Of a stretch of 32,987 nt of DNA, positions 7,678-17,522 are shown piece after piece. Both the position numbers and the translations under genes were made by a program. The DNA comes from Candidatus Auribacterota bacterium (GTDB lineage Bacteria; Auribacterota; Tritonobacteria; UBA1439), in NCBI GenBank assembly GCA_026392035.1, contig JAPLCX010000036.1, positions 1 to 32,987 of the forward strand, written 5' to 3'. Every line of letters starts with the position of its first letter. The first letter of the stretch is position 1. A model generated the notes under the pieces. It was not told the DNA's origin, searched no databases, and saw nothing but the letters and a program-made list of their open reading frames with translations.

Positions 7678-8724
7678 TTATTTTTCGGTTCCCGGCGGTA
7701 TTTTAATTTGCCCCACAGTCTCAAGTATCTTTTGCGCGAGCTCTTCCGAAAGCGTCCCCGTGCCGCAGCTCGGCGTGAGGAGGCAGCGCTCCCAGATCGC
7801 GTCCACGCCGAGGCCGGTTTTTTCACTCAGGGCGCGGAGGCGCTCGCCGAGTTTGACCGAAAGGCTCTCCACGGTTTCGCTCCGTATCTTCTCCGATGTC
7901 GGCACGAGGCCGAGGGCGAGCATCCGGCCGCACTCGAGAAACTTTTTCAGGGCTTCCGGATAGAGCGTCATGCCCGTGAAGTAGTCGTATGCGTCAAAGT
8001 TTATGATGTCGAGTTCTGTGTGCATGAGGAGCGACCAGTCGGTGTTGCCGCAGCAGTGGATTCCTGCCAGGGCGCCGCATCCATGAATGCTCTGCACCAC
8101 TTCCCCGATGTATGAGAACACCTGGTGTGCGGATAGGCTCACGTATCCGGAGCCGAAGCTCGCGAGGTAGGGCTCATCGAGCCAGATCATCACCCGCGGG
8201 CACACCTTCTTCAGTTCGCGCACCTGCCAGGCGGCTTTCATGGAGATGGACTTGAGCGCCGCGTCCATGAGCTCATCATGGTAGAGGATTGCCTTCTTAT
8301 TCTGGTCGGTGACGGTGAGGCCGAAGCTGATCGGGCCGACAATCTGTCCCTTCACGCAGGCGAGGTTGTTGTGCGCCTTCCCGGAAAGCGCGTCGATCAA
8401 GCGATAGAATCCCGGGGCGTACTCCTCGGTGAGCGCGAAGCGATTGAGGTCGCCCTCGATCACCCCGCCGTAGAATGACTCCATCTCAGCCATGATATTG
8501 CGCCCCGTGTCGAAATAGATCTTTTCTTTTTCACGGTCCACGACGAGGCATGGGAGCCCCTCGCTGTACTGGACGTACATGTTTTCAAGGAACGAGCGGT
8601 TCGGCAGCTGAGGCCAGGCCGGGAGTTCAGGGAATGCCCGCAGCACCGCCCGGACGGCCTCCGAGGGATCCCTGTGGGGAAGGCTCCCCACCGATGTCGC
8701 CCTGCCCAAAGGTATAAATTTCAT
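7678..8724 (-). CDS. Core MetE-like (folate-independent) methionine synthase / UroD-MetE superfamily methyltransferase
   Basis: This 348-residue protein corresponds to the catalytic C-terminal barrel of MetE without the N-terminal folate-binding half. Candidate zinc ligands are H223 and C225 in GIHCCGNTDW and C320 in LTPSCGTGT. Short 'core MetE' proteins methylate homocysteine from a corrinoid protein instead of methyl-folate, and one published family has been proposed to take its methyl group from CFeSP. This gene heads the acs operon, with acsB next, so CFeSP as donor is a reasonable inference. A UroD-like methyltransferase for another thiol is the alternative. An AGGA lies a few bases before the ATG. 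Confidence 0.75.
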   Translation of the reverse strand: MKFIPLGRATSVGSLPHRDPSEAVRAVLRAFPELPAWPQLPNRSFLENMYVQYSEGLPCLVVDREKEKIYFDTGRNIMAEMESFYGGVIEGDLNRFALTEEYAPGFYRLIDALSGKAHNNLACVKGQIVGPISFGLTVTDQNKKAILYHDELMDAALKSISMKAAWQVRELKKVCPRVMIWLDEPYLASFGSGYVSLSAHQVFSYIGEVVQSIHGCGALAGIHCCGNTDWSLLMHTELDIINFDAYDYFTGMTLYPEALKKFLECGRMLALGLVPTSEKIRSETVESLSVKLGERLRALSEKTGLGVDAIWERCLLTPSCGTGTLSEELAQKILETVGQIKIPPGTEK

Positions 8725-9124
8725 AGTATCCTACGCGCACAGTGCTATCACGAGGTCTCGAACCAGCTCTCTCCCTCCTCGGCAGAGAAGAATAGTAATT
8801 ATCCCGCAAAATTTTCCCTCCCGCAATAGATTTCGCCCTCTCGATGAACCCCGCCATGAATCTGGCTCTGCTCCGCTCTCCCGGCCTCAGCTCTGTGGGA
8901 AGCATGATTCAGCTCATGCTGACGCACTGTGAGAAACTTAAAGGCGATGCGGTATGGGTGCGGCATAAGGTGGTGAGGGAGCAATGAGTACAACCTGCTC
9001 TGTGGCGAACATGCTGCTGCGTTAAACCTTAGGCCTTTCACTTTGGGCTGTTTCCAAAATCTGCCTGTATAACTCATCATCGAGATGGTACTATACCAGC
9101 CTATTATCGGGGAGGAACTTGAGC
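8725..9124. promoter_or_regulatory. Divergent intergenic region between the acs operon and glucan phosphorylase
   Basis: This 400-bp gap separates two divergently read transcription units and must hold the promoters of both. GGAGGA at 9111-9116 is the Shine-Dalgarno for the phosphorylase start at 9125. A weak -10 candidate, TATAAC, lies near 9069-9074. I looked for cobalamin and SAM riboswitch core motifs on both strands and did not find them. Short open frames on the minus strand (8627-8905, 8799-9080) show no recognisable family. Confidence 0.4.
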
Positions 9125-11683
9125 ATGAGAAAGATTCTGAGATACACGGTGGTGCCTTTTCTGCCTGAGAGGCTGAACGCGCTGCTCGATATCGCGTACA
9201 ATCTCTGGTGGAGCTGGAACCCGGATGCGATAGAGCTTTTCCGGAGCCTCGATCCCGCCGTCTGGGAGAGCACCAGCCACAATCCCGTGAAGGTGCTGGG
9301 AATCCTCAGCACCGACGATATCAACCGCCTCCTCAAAAATGACGCATTCCTCGCCCGGATGGACAGGGTCGCTGTGGAGTTGAACACCTACATGAAACAC
9401 GGCACCTGGTACCAGAAGACGCACCGCGATCATCTGGGGAGCCACATTGCGTACCTCTCCGCTGAATTTGGCGTCCATGAGTGCCTTCCCTTTTACTCCG
9501 GCGGCCTCGGCGTGCTCGGGGGAGACTACTTAAAATCCGCGAGCGAGCTCGGCGTGCCGCTCATCGGCGTCGGCCTCGCCTATCGCTTCGGCTACTTTCG
9601 CCAGTACCTGAACCGCGACGGCTGGCAGCAGGAAACCTACCCCGAAAATGACTTCTATAATATGCCCATGCAGATCGAGGAAAACGCGCATGGCAAGCCC
9701 GTGGTGGTTGATATCTCTTTCCCTGACAGAACGGTGCACGTGCAAATATGGCGGGTTCAGGTGGGCAGACGGCCGCTCTATCTCCTGGACACCAATCTTG
9801 AGCAAAACTCAAATGAGGACAGGAATATCACCTCGCACCTCTACGGTGGCGGCCTCGAGATGAGGATCACGCAGGAGGTCGTCCTGGGCATCGGCGGCAT
9901 ACGGGCGCTCGACGCGCTGGGCTATCCGCCGACGATCACGCACATGAATGAGGGGCATTCGGCGTTCCAGGCGCTCGAGAGGACCCACCAGCTCATGAAG
10001 AAGCACAAGCTCTCGTTCAATGAGGCGAGGGGGCTCGTGACGAGCACCAGCGTGTTCACCACGCACACCGCCGTCCCCGCGGGGATAGATCGTTTTGATC
10101 CGGGGCTGGCGGCGAAATACCTCTCCGGCTACTGCAAGAAGCTCAATGTTTCGATCGAGACGATCCTCGACCTCGGCAGGGAGAGGCCAGGGGACGCGGG
10201 GGAGCCTTTCTCCATGGCGGTGCTCGCCTGCCGGTTCGCCTCACACATCAACGGCGTAAGCAAGCTGCACGGCGAGGTCTCCCGCGAAATGTGGCAGGGG
10301 CTCTGGCCGGAGGTGCCCCTGAGCGAAGTGCCGATCGGATACGTGAAGAATGGCATCCACGTCCCCACGTGGATCTCGGATGAGATGGTGCGCATCTACG
10401 ACCGCTACCTGGGAACGAGCTGGCATTATGAGCCCGAAGACCGTAGCATCTGGGAGAGGTTCGAGAAGATCCCCGACGCGGAACTGTGGGGGAGCCACCA
10501 GCGTCTTAAAGAGCGGCTCGTGGGGTATGCAAGGGCAAAGCTCCAGGAACAGCTCAAGAACAGGGGCGCCCACAGCTCGCGTGTGGTGGAGGCGGGCGAG
10601 GCGCTCGATCCCACGGCGCTCACCATCGGGTTCGCGAGGCGATTTGCCACCTACAAGCGGGCGACGCTCCTCCTCAAGGATCCCGAAAGGCTCGCTAAGA
10701 TCGTAAGCATGCCGGGGAAACCGGTTCAGTTCATCTTCGGCGGCAAGGCCCACCCGGCCGACGAGGGCGGGAAGAAACTCATCAAGGAGATCGCCCACCT
10801 CTCGGAGCAGGAGCCGTTCAGGAACAAGATCATCTTCCTCGAAGACTACGACATGGGCGGCGCGCGCGTGCTGGTGCAGGGCGTGGATGTCTGGCTCAAT
10901 ACCCCGCGGAGGCCCATGGAGGCGAGCGGCACGAGCGGGATGAAGGTGGTGCCGAACGGCGGCCTGACCGTGAGCACGCTCGACGGATGGTGGCCGGAGG
11001 GGTACAACGGGGAGAATGGGTGGGCAATCGGGAGCGGCGAGGAGTACGATGACGAAGAGTACCAGGACCACGTGGAGAGCCTCGCCCTGTATGAACTCCT
11101 TGAAAAAGAGGTCATTCCACTCTATTACGACAGGGGGAAGGACGGATTGCCCCGCGAGTGGATCGCGATGATGAAGCATTCCATCTGCACCCTCTGCCCG
11201 GTGTTCAACACGAACCGCGTGGTGGGTGACTACATCGAGACGGTGTATCTCCCCTCGCTCGCCCACTGGAACTGGATTACGGCGAATGACATGGCTGAAG
11301 CGAAGCACCTCGCACGGTGGAAAGACACGATCGAGGATATCTGGGACGACATCTCCATCAAGGACGTGAAGGTTTCGGGCGTATCGAAGCTGCGCGTGGG
11401 GGCTGAATTGCCGGTGGATGTCCAGGTGGAACTCGGGAGGGTCGATCCGAAGGATGTGCGCGTGGAGTTCTTCTACGGCCCGGTCAACGCGGACGGCGAA
11501 ATTATCGGCGGCAAGTCAACACCGCTCACACACAAGAAACTCGAGAAGAACCACGCACACACCTACGTCGGTTCCATACTTTCAGAATCCAGCGGCCAGT
11601 TCGGCTTCTCGGTGAGGATCCTGCCGAATCATGAGGCGCTCAAGCAGCCGCTTGAAATGGGGCTGATCCACTGGTGGGAGTAA
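9125..11683 (+). CDS. Alpha-glucan phosphorylase (GT35, glycogen phosphorylase-like)
   Basis: The 852-residue cytoplasmic protein opens with the DUF3417-type segment NLWWSWNPDAIELF and continues with LSAEFGVHECLPFYSGGLGVL. It carries the pyridoxal-phosphate site EASGTSGMKVVPNGG, with the lysine at residue 607. This is the alpha-glucan phosphorylase family that releases glucose-1-phosphate from glycogen or maltodextrin. The C-terminal ~100 residues form the beta-rich tail of the family. A TTG at 9119 is in frame, but GGAGGA at 9111-9116 is spaced correctly only for the ATG at 9125. The gene stands alone and faces rmd. A repeat follows six... bases after the stop region and separates the two convergent genes. 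Confidence 0.95.
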   Translation: MRKILRYTVVPFLPERLNALLDIAYNLWWSWNPDAIELFRSLDPAVWESTSHNPVKVLGILSTDDINRLLKNDAFLARMDRVAVELNTYMKHGTWYQKTHRDHLGSHIAYLSAEFGVHECLPFYSGGLGVLGGDYLKSASELGVPLIGVGLAYRFGYFRQYLNRDGWQQETYPENDFYNMPMQIEENAHGKPVVVDISFPDRTVHVQIWRVQVGRRPLYLLDTNLEQNSNEDRNITSHLYGGGLEMRITQEVVLGIGGIRALDALGYPPTITHMNEGHSAFQALERTHQLMKKHKLSFNEARGLVTSTSVFTTHTAVPAGIDRFDPGLAAKYLSGYCKKLNVSIETILDLGRERPGDAGEPFSMAVLACRFASHINGVSKLHGEVSREMWQGLWPEVPLSEVPIGYVKNGIHVPTWISDEMVRIYDRYLGTSWHYEPEDRSIWERFEKIPDAELWGSHQRLKERLVGYARAKLQEQLKNRGAHSSRVVEAGEALDPTALTIGFARRFATYKRATLLLKDPERLAKIVSMPGKPVQFIFGGKAHPADEGGKKLIKEIAHLSEQEPFRNKIIFLEDYDMGGARVLVQGVDVWLNTPRRPMEASGTSGMKVVPNGGLTVSTLDGWWPEGYNGENGWAIGSGEEYDDEEYQDHVESLALYELLEKEVIPLYYDRGKDGLPREWIAMMKHSICTLCPVFNTNRVVGDYIETVYLPSLAHWNWITANDMAEAKHLARWKDTIEDIWDDISIKDVKVSGVSKLRVGAELPVDVQVELGRVDPKDVRVEFFYGPVNADGEIIGGKSTPLTHKKLEKNHAHTYVGSILSESSGQFGFSVRILPNHEALKQPLEMGLIHWWE

Positions 11684-11685
11684 CG

Positions 11686-11820
11686 ACAGCCAAAAGCTGA
11701 AAGTCTAAAGCCAAAAGGTTGCGGAAGGAAAAATGAGGCCAAGGGTTGAAAGTGCAAGGTTGATAGAATCACCGTTTTGATGCGCGCGTATTGCGCCTTC
11801 AGCTTTTGGTTTTTGGCTGT
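11686..11820. repeat. Imperfect inverted repeat between convergent glucan phosphorylase and rmd
   Basis: The left arm (11686-11718) is made of AGCCAAAAGCTGAAAG/AAAGCCAAAAGG words. The right arm (11796-11820) reads CTTCAGCTTTTGG followed by TTTTTGGCTGT. ACAGCCAAAAGCTGAA pairs with the right arm after one internal duplication. The right arm encodes the last residues and stop of rmd. It could act as a bidirectional terminator here, although similar structures elsewhere in the window are not at gene ends. Confidence 0.6.
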
Positions 11821-12776
11821 AGTCGGACCTGCCGTCTCCAGTAGTCGAGAATCTCTCCGAGCGTGGAGTCGAGGTCGTGCTCCGGTCTCCATCCGGTCGC
11901 GCGCAGGAATCGGGAATAGTCTCCGTAGAGGAGGGGGATATCTGATTTCCTAAGCCGTTGCGGATCTTCGCTGAGTTCGATCCTCGCCGTGGTGAGTCTC
12001 AGCATCCTGTGAAGTATCTCCCTGATGGTATGGGCTCGGCCCGAACAGATGTTATAGACCTGGCCGGCGCCGCACTTTTCAGCCGCGAGCCTGTAGGCGC
12101 GGACCATATCCCTGACATCGGTAAAATCCCTGGCCGCATCGAGGTTGCCCACGTTCAGGACGGGAGCCCGCTCCCCCGCCTCAATCTCTGCGATCTGGGA
12201 TGCGAAAGAAGATGTGACGAAACTGCGGCTCTGGCGGGGGCCTATGTGGTTGAACGGCCGGAGTATCACCACCGGGAGAGCATGCACTCTATGGTAATAG
12301 CGTGAAACCTCTTCCGCGCAGAGCTTGGTGAGCGTATAGAAGTTCATGGGGCTGAGCGGGTGATCTTCCGTGATCGGCATTTTCTCCGGTGACACCGCCC
12401 CGTAGACGGTGGCCGAGCTTATGAGAATGATGCGTGCGCGGGGGATGTGTCGGTGACACCCGTCAAGGATGTTGAGGCTCCCCTTCGCATTGATATCGAA
12501 TGTTGCCTGTGGCGCGTCTTCAGCCGAGGGGACGAATGACGTGGCCGCGAGATGGAAGACCACGTCCGGCGTGAGCCGCTCGAATACCCGGGCCACGCCC
12601 CCGGCGCTGACGATATCGCATTCCTCGACCGGCATCCCCCCCGCGACCTTCTCAAGAGCGGCGAGCGAGGCCCCTTGACGCTCGAGGCCCACCACCTCCC
12701 AGCCGTTGTCGAGGAGGTGTTCCGCGAGGTGGCCCCCCGCGAAACCCCCGATCCCGGTAATCAGCGCCTTTGTCAT
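11799..12776 (-). CDS. rmd: GDP-6-deoxy-4-keto-mannose reductase-like SDR epimerase/dehydratase
   Basis: This 325-residue extended short-chain dehydrogenase has the NAD(P)-binding GIGGFAGGHL near residue 8, SSATVYG (120-126), and the catalytic pair Y147 and K151 in YTLTK. RPFNHIGPRQ and DFTDVRDMVRAY are typical of the Rmd/GDP-mannose dehydratase branch. Directly after gmd it would reduce GDP-4-keto-6-deoxymannose to GDP-D-rhamnose for surface polysaccharide. A UDP-sugar 4-epimerase or GDP-fucose role cannot be excluded from sequence alone. The C-terminal residues QPKTKS and the stop lie in the adjacent inverted repeat. Confidence 0.8.
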   Translation of the reverse strand: MTKALITGIGGFAGGHLAEHLLDNGWEVVGLERQGASLAALEKVAGGMPVEECDIVSAGGVARVFERLTPDVVFHLAATSFVPSAEDAPQATFDINAKGSLNILDGCHRHIPRARIILISSATVYGAVSPEKMPITEDHPLSPMNFYTLTKLCAEEVSRYYHRVHALPVVILRPFNHIGPRQSRSFVTSSFASQIAEIEAGERAPVLNVGNLDAARDFTDVRDMVRAYRLAAEKCGAGQVYNICSGRAHTIREILHRMLRLTTARIELSEDPQRLRKSDIPLLYGDYSRFLRATGWRPEHDLDSTLGEILDYWRRQVRLQPKTKS

Positions 12777-12854
12777 GCGATAAAATCCATTCTCAGCGAG
12801 GGGGTCGCTACAGTTAAAGATTCAAAGTCTAACAAGTAAAAAGTTATCCACAGC

Positions 12855-13934
<1,080 letters not shown>

Positions 13935-13989
13935 CCTGGTTTATTCATAAAATGGTACTACCTCAATTATGGTGGGTATGTCTTGTGGT

Positions 13990-14137
13990 GTCATCCCCGT
14001 CCCGGCTTTCGCCGGGATAAACTCCAGCGGGCCTGCCTGCCGGCAGGCAGGGATCCAGCATGAAACTTGGACTCCTGCTCCCCGATCCCCGCTTTCGCGA
14101 GGACAAGTTTCTCGAGGACAAGTTTTGCAGGAATGAC
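13990..14137. repeat. Composite palindromic repeat in the gmd-metX spacer
   Basis: The 405-bp gap between divergent gmd and metX contains a block starting GTCATCCCCG and ending GCAGGAATGAC, the widespread 'GTCATTCCCG...GGAATGAC' intergenic repeat type. Inside are CGGCTTTCGCCGGGAT, the perfect 20-bp palindrome CCTGCCTGCCGGCAGGCAGG (14032-14051), and two copies of GAGGACAAGTTT (near 14099 and 14114). The same 20-bp palindrome word returns at 16097-16116 with one change and in part near 20280 and 32290. GGACAAGTTT returns at 20211. A weak -10 (TATACT, 14232-14237) for metX follows the block. No gene is visible in the gap. Confidence 0.6.
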
Positions 14138-14257
14138 AAATGTTAAAATGGCACCCCGTAACTGAGGCAGTACATGAAATGAGCGTGGCGCCATTGAAAA
14201 ATGGATTAACCCGCCACCCGCGCTATGGTATTATACTTTTTTAATAGGGGTGTGCAT

Positions 14258-15439
14258 ATGAATGAGCGGTGCGGCTCGGTAGGCATTGTAAAAACCAAAT
14301 ACCTGACGTTCGCCGAGCCGCCGCACGAGCTCGTGCTCGAGTGCGGAGAGAAACTGGGGCCGGTGACGCTCGCCTATGAAACCTACGGCCAGCTCGACAG
14401 GCAAAAAGCGAACGCCATCCTCATCATGCACGCGCTCTCGGGCGATGCGCACGCCGCGGGTCGCCACGCGGAGCATGACAGCCGCCCCGGCTGGTGGGAT
14501 ATCATGATCGGCCCCGGGAAGGCGTTCGACACTGATAGGTACTTTGTCATCTGCGCGAACTGCATCGGCGGGTGCATGGGATCAACGGGCCCCTCATCGC
14601 TCAATCCCCGGACGGGCAAACCCTACGCCATGGAATTCCCGCTCATCACGATCGCCGATATGGTGAATGCACAGAAGTGGCTCATCGACTCGCTGGGGAT
14701 CGAGAAGCTGCTCGCGGTGGCGGGGGGGTCGATGGGGGGGATGCAGGTGCTCGAGTGGGCGATCGAATTCCCTGAGCGGATCCGCTCGGCGATACCCATT
14801 GCAACGACGAGCCACCTCTCGCCGCAGGGAATCGCATTCAACGAGGTGGGGCGCCAGGCGATCATGTCCGACCCGCACTGGAATCGCGGCAACTACTACG
14901 AGGGTCCCCCCCCCAACAGGGGACTCGCGCTCGCCCGCATGATCGGCCACATCACCTACCTGAGCGATGAGTCGATGCACCTGAAATTTGGCAGGAAGCT
15001 CCAGGATAGAAAGGGGCTGAGCTACGACTTCCTCACTGACTTCCAGGTTGAGGGCTACCTGCATTACCAGGGCGATGTGTTCACGCAGCGTTTTGATGCG
15101 AATTCGTACCTCTACATTACCAAGGCGATCGATTATTTTGACCTCGCGGAGAAGGGGGAGGGGTCGCTCGTCAGGGCATGCGCGCGCGCGAGGGCGGCCT
15201 TCCTCATTATCGCGTTCTCTTCGGACTGGCTCTACCCACCCTATCAGAACAAGGAAATCGCCGATGCGCTCCGTGTGAACAACGTGGAGGCGAGTTTCTG
15301 CATTCTCGATTCGAGCTATGGGCATGACGCGTTTCTCCTGGAGTCGGAGAAGCAGACGCATCTCATCTCACACTTCCTGAGACACATCTACGAGGAGCAC
15401 GTGTGCGGGGTCCATGAGCGCGGGGGAGGTGCATCGTGA
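14258..15439 (+). CDS. metX: Homoserine O-acetyltransferase
   Basis: The 393-residue alpha/beta hydrolase has the MetX motifs [28 protein letters not shown] and GGSMGGMQ. The catalytic triad is nucleophile S158, D323 (SSDWLYPP) and H356 (SYGHDAF). It activates homoserine to O-acetylhomoserine (O-succinyl in some relatives) for direct sulfhydrylation to homocysteine. An in-frame start at 14225 would add 11 residues from the promoter region. The ATG at 14258, with AGGGG seven bases upstream, is preferred. metW overlaps the stop, so the two are translationally coupled. Its product homocysteine would feed the core MetE at 7678-8724. Confidence 0.95.
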   Translation: MNERCGSVGIVKTKYLTFAEPPHELVLECGEKLGPVTLAYETYGQLDRQKANAILIMHALSGDAHAAGRHAEHDSRPGWWDIMIGPGKAFDTDRYFVICANCIGGCMGSTGPSSLNPRTGKPYAMEFPLITIADMVNAQKWLIDSLGIEKLLAVAGGSMGGMQVLEWAIEFPERIRSAIPIATTSHLSPQGIAFNEVGRQAIMSDPHWNRGNYYEGPPPNRGLALARMIGHITYLSDESMHLKFGRKLQDRKGLSYDFLTDFQVEGYLHYQGDVFTQRFDANSYLYITKAIDYFDLAEKGEGSLVRACARARAAFLIIAFSSDWLYPPYQNKEIADALRVNNVEASFCILDSSYGHDAFLLESEKQTHLISHFLRHIYEEHVCGVHERGGGAS

Positions 15440-16059
15440 GTCCGGAGATGAGCGCGCTCCGGCTGAGGCCGGACCTGATGAGGATTTATGAGATCATCCA
15501 ACCGGGCAGCCGCGTGCTCGACCTCGGAGCGGGGAGCGGCGATTTGCTCAAGGCGCTGGAGAGGCACAAGGGAGTTACGATCCGCGGCGTGGAGATCTCC
15601 GCGGAGGGTATCATGGAGTGCATTGCCAAAGGGGTCCCCGTCTACCAGAGTAATCTCGATGAGGGGCTCGCCGACTACGGGGCGCAGTCGTTTGATTACG
15701 TGATCCTCGCGCAGACGCTCCAGCAGGTGCACAAACCGAAGCTGATTCTTCAGGAGATTGTCCGGGTGGGGAAGATAGGCGTGGTGAGCATCCCCAATTT
15801 TGGCCACTGGCACATCCGGTTCCAGCTCCTGTTGAGAGGGACGATGCCGAAGACGACGTACATTCCCTATAACTGGTACGAAACGCCCAATATCCACCTG
15901 CTGAGCATCAGTGATTTCAGGGATCTCTGCGCAGGGCTCGGAATCCGCATACTGAACGAGTGGCCGGTGAGCTTCAAAGAGGGGCCGCTGACTTCTCTCA
16001 TGGCGCGGTGGCCGAATCTACTCGCCCCGCTGGGGATCTTTGAGATCAGCCGGAAGTAA
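15436..16059 (+). CDS. metW: MetW, methionine biosynthesis methyltransferase-like protein
   Basis: The 207-residue class I methyltransferase-fold protein has [12 protein letters not shown] (SAM motif I), [17 protein letters not shown], and the typical MetW segment [16 protein letters not shown] with [12 protein letters not shown]. MetW accompanies MetX in many bacteria and is needed for full acetyltransferase activity. Its own reaction is uncertain. The GTG start at 15436 overlaps the metX TGA by four bases (GTGA), which indicates coupling in an operon. Confidence 0.93.
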   Translation: MSPEMSALRLRPDLMRIYEIIQPGSRVLDLGAGSGDLLKALERHKGVTIRGVEISAEGIMECIAKGVPVYQSNLDEGLADYGAQSFDYVILAQTLQQVHKPKLILQEIVRVGKIGVVSIPNFGHWHIRFQLLLRGTMPKTTYIPYNWYETPNIHLLSISDFRDLCAGLGIRILNEWPVSFKEGPLTSLMARWPNLLAPLGIFEISRK

Positions 16060-16096
16060 AAGTCTGAGGGTGCAGCATCACTGTTTCATCACGGAG

Positions 16097-16278
16097 CCTG
16101 CCTGCCGGCGGGCAGGGACATGGAGGGGGCGCGGAGAGAGGATTAACCGCTGATTCCGCGGATTTTAACAGATAGTAAAGGGCGCACCACTGAGGGCACT
16201 GAATCCACTGAAATAGTGGAAAATTATTATTCAGTGATTTCAGTGTCTTCAGTGGTTTAACAATAATTCGCGGTTTAA
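16097..16278. repeat. Composite inverted repeat in the metW-nucleotidyltransferase spacer
   Basis: The 245-bp spacer holds a palindrome (CCTGCCTGCCGGCGGGCAGG, 16097-16116), then nested arms. The outer pair is TTAACCGC...CGCGGATT (16143-16165) against CGCGGTTTAA (16269-16278). The inner pair is ACCACTGAGGGCACTGAATC and onward (16187-16217) against CAGTGATTTCAGTGTCTTCA and onward (16228-16258), about 25 of 30 positions complementary. The inner arms are strings of ACTGA words and share their text with the repeat at 7568-7665. Confidence 0.65.
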
Positions 16279-16304
16279 ATTTAGCCTGGGAATGGGAGGT
16301 AGCC

Positions 16305-17363
16305 GTGCCGGAGAAAGATTATTTCGAGAGTCAGATTGAGCAGATACTCTGCCCCCTCTCCGATTTCACCCGGGGGGTCTTGGACACGACCTACATGATG
16401 CGGAACGATGGCAGCTTCGTGTACGTTGAGGGGTATTACCAGCCCCCGGGGAAGGTGATAGGCAAGATAATTTATTATCCCACGCCCGACGGCACGACGG
16501 ATATTCATGGCCGACCCTATGAGAGTATGGTGAAGGCCGATCGGGGCGGGCAGACGATCTATATCCCCCACGATGAGCAGATCCGCATGCACTACCGCAT
16601 CGATCCCTCCCTTGAAGATGAGGACCTCATCATCACCAGGTTTCACATCGGGTTTCCCATGTCGAGTTTCCGAGGGTACTTCAACGATCGCCGGTCGCTC
16701 TACTACGCGATGAGCAAGTTTCCGCTCGTGGGCCGAGCGGTGGAGAATACGAGCCGCTTCCTCAACGTGCCGGTGAGCAGGCTCGGGATCACCGGCTCCA
16801 CCGCGCTCGGCCGCAGGGGAGAGCATTCGGACATCGATCTCGTGATCTTCGGGTCCGTCGAGCAGAACAGAGAAACGGCGAGCCGCATCTGCGACAACAT
16901 TCATCGCAATCCGGAGAGCAAGGTGATCGAATTCGGGAAATTCTGGCCGCTCAGATTCGTCTATCAGGGGATTGAGATATGCCCTGCCTATGTGTACATG
17001 AATCTCGATGAGGCGCCGATCAGAGACTGCACGGTTGAGCTGGTGAGAGACCGCGTGGAGGCATACGGCACGATCTCAGACGACACCCACGCGATCTACA
17101 TGCCCCCCGTCGTGAGACTCTCCGACGTCTACCTGGACGCCAGGCCGGCGGATGACATCGTCTTCGTGGTGTACGATGGCTCCCTTCGCGGCGAGTTCTA
17201 TTTGAAGGAACGCCTCCACGTCCGCGGCCGCACCGTCAGAATACGGAAGGGAAGGGAAGAGTTCCTCGCCCTGGTCGCCTTCGACGCGGGCGACATCACG
17301 AGAGAGCAATTCGCGAGAGGGGTGCCCCGCCTTCAGGAGCAGCTGCGCCGGGGGAAGAAATAG
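16305..17363 (+). CDS. Nucleotidyltransferase-domain protein of unknown substrate
   Basis: The 352-residue protein has a central Pol-beta-type nucleotidyltransferase motif, GITGSTALGRRGEHSDIDLV, with G164-S165 and metal-binding D176 and D178. The N-terminal ~155 residues (YYQPPGKVIGKIIYYPTPDG) and the C-terminal region are not a family I can name. Similar proteins occur in archaea and candidate bacterial phyla. It is not an obvious MNT/HEPN toxin pair because no partner gene is adjacent. The GTG start at 16305 is preceded by GGGAGGT (16294-16300) four bases away. The gene stands alone between two repeat-filled spacers. Confidence 0.7.
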   Translation: MPEKDYFESQIEQILCPLSDFTRGVLDTTYMMRNDGSFVYVEGYYQPPGKVIGKIIYYPTPDGTTDIHGRPYESMVKADRGGQTIYIPHDEQIRMHYRIDPSLEDEDLIITRFHIGFPMSSFRGYFNDRRSLYYAMSKFPLVGRAVENTSRFLNVPVSRLGITGSTALGRRGEHSDIDLVIFGSVEQNRETASRICDNIHRNPESKVIEFGKFWPLRFVYQGIEICPAYVYMNLDEAPIRDCTVELVRDRVEAYGTISDDTHAIYMPPVVRLSDVYLDARPADDIVFVVYDGSLRGEFYLKERLHVRGRTVRIRKGREEFLALVAFDAGDITREQFARGVPRLQEQLRRGKK

Positions 17364-17383
17364 AAGCGGGAAGACACGCGACG

Positions 17384-17494
17384 TTAATCACAGATATAAA
17401 AACAGCTCAAAGTGCAAGGTGTAAAGTATAAGGCACACTATGTTCTTTTGACTTTCAACTTTACACTTTCAACCGTAGTGATCATCTGTGTTAA
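17384..17494. repeat. Nested inverted repeat between convergent genes
   Basis: The outer arms are TTAATCACAGAT (17384-17395) and ATCTGTGTTAA (17484-17494). The inner arms are AAAGTGCAAGGTGTAAAGT (17409-17427) and ACTTTCAACTTTACACTTT (17451-17469), 15 of 19 complementary. The arms consist of repeated AAAGTG/GTAAAG words. It separates the nucleotidyltransferase from the convergent amidohydrolase. Confidence 0.65.
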
Positions 17495-17522
17495 TCCGTG
17501 TGTATCGGTGATACACATTGTG

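Noticed and set aside
1-8724. CODH catalytic subunit (acsA/cooS) or acsE in the acs cluster
   Set aside because: I checked all large frames; neither is present in the window, so any copy lies elsewhere.
8627-9080. Two overlapping minus-strand frames upstream of core metE
   Set aside because: One overlaps the metE start out of frame; neither has a family signature or a Shine-Dalgarno.
8725-9124. Cobalamin or SAM riboswitch before the acs operon
   Set aside because: The corrinoid and methionine context made this attractive, but the conserved core motifs of those riboswitches could not be found on either strand by eye.
10241-11308. 355-codon minus-strand frame inside the glucan phosphorylase
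   Set aside because: It runs antisense to conserved phosphorylase motifs and matches no family.
14594-15361. 255-codon minus-strand frame within metX
   Set aside because: Antisense to the catalytic core of MetX.
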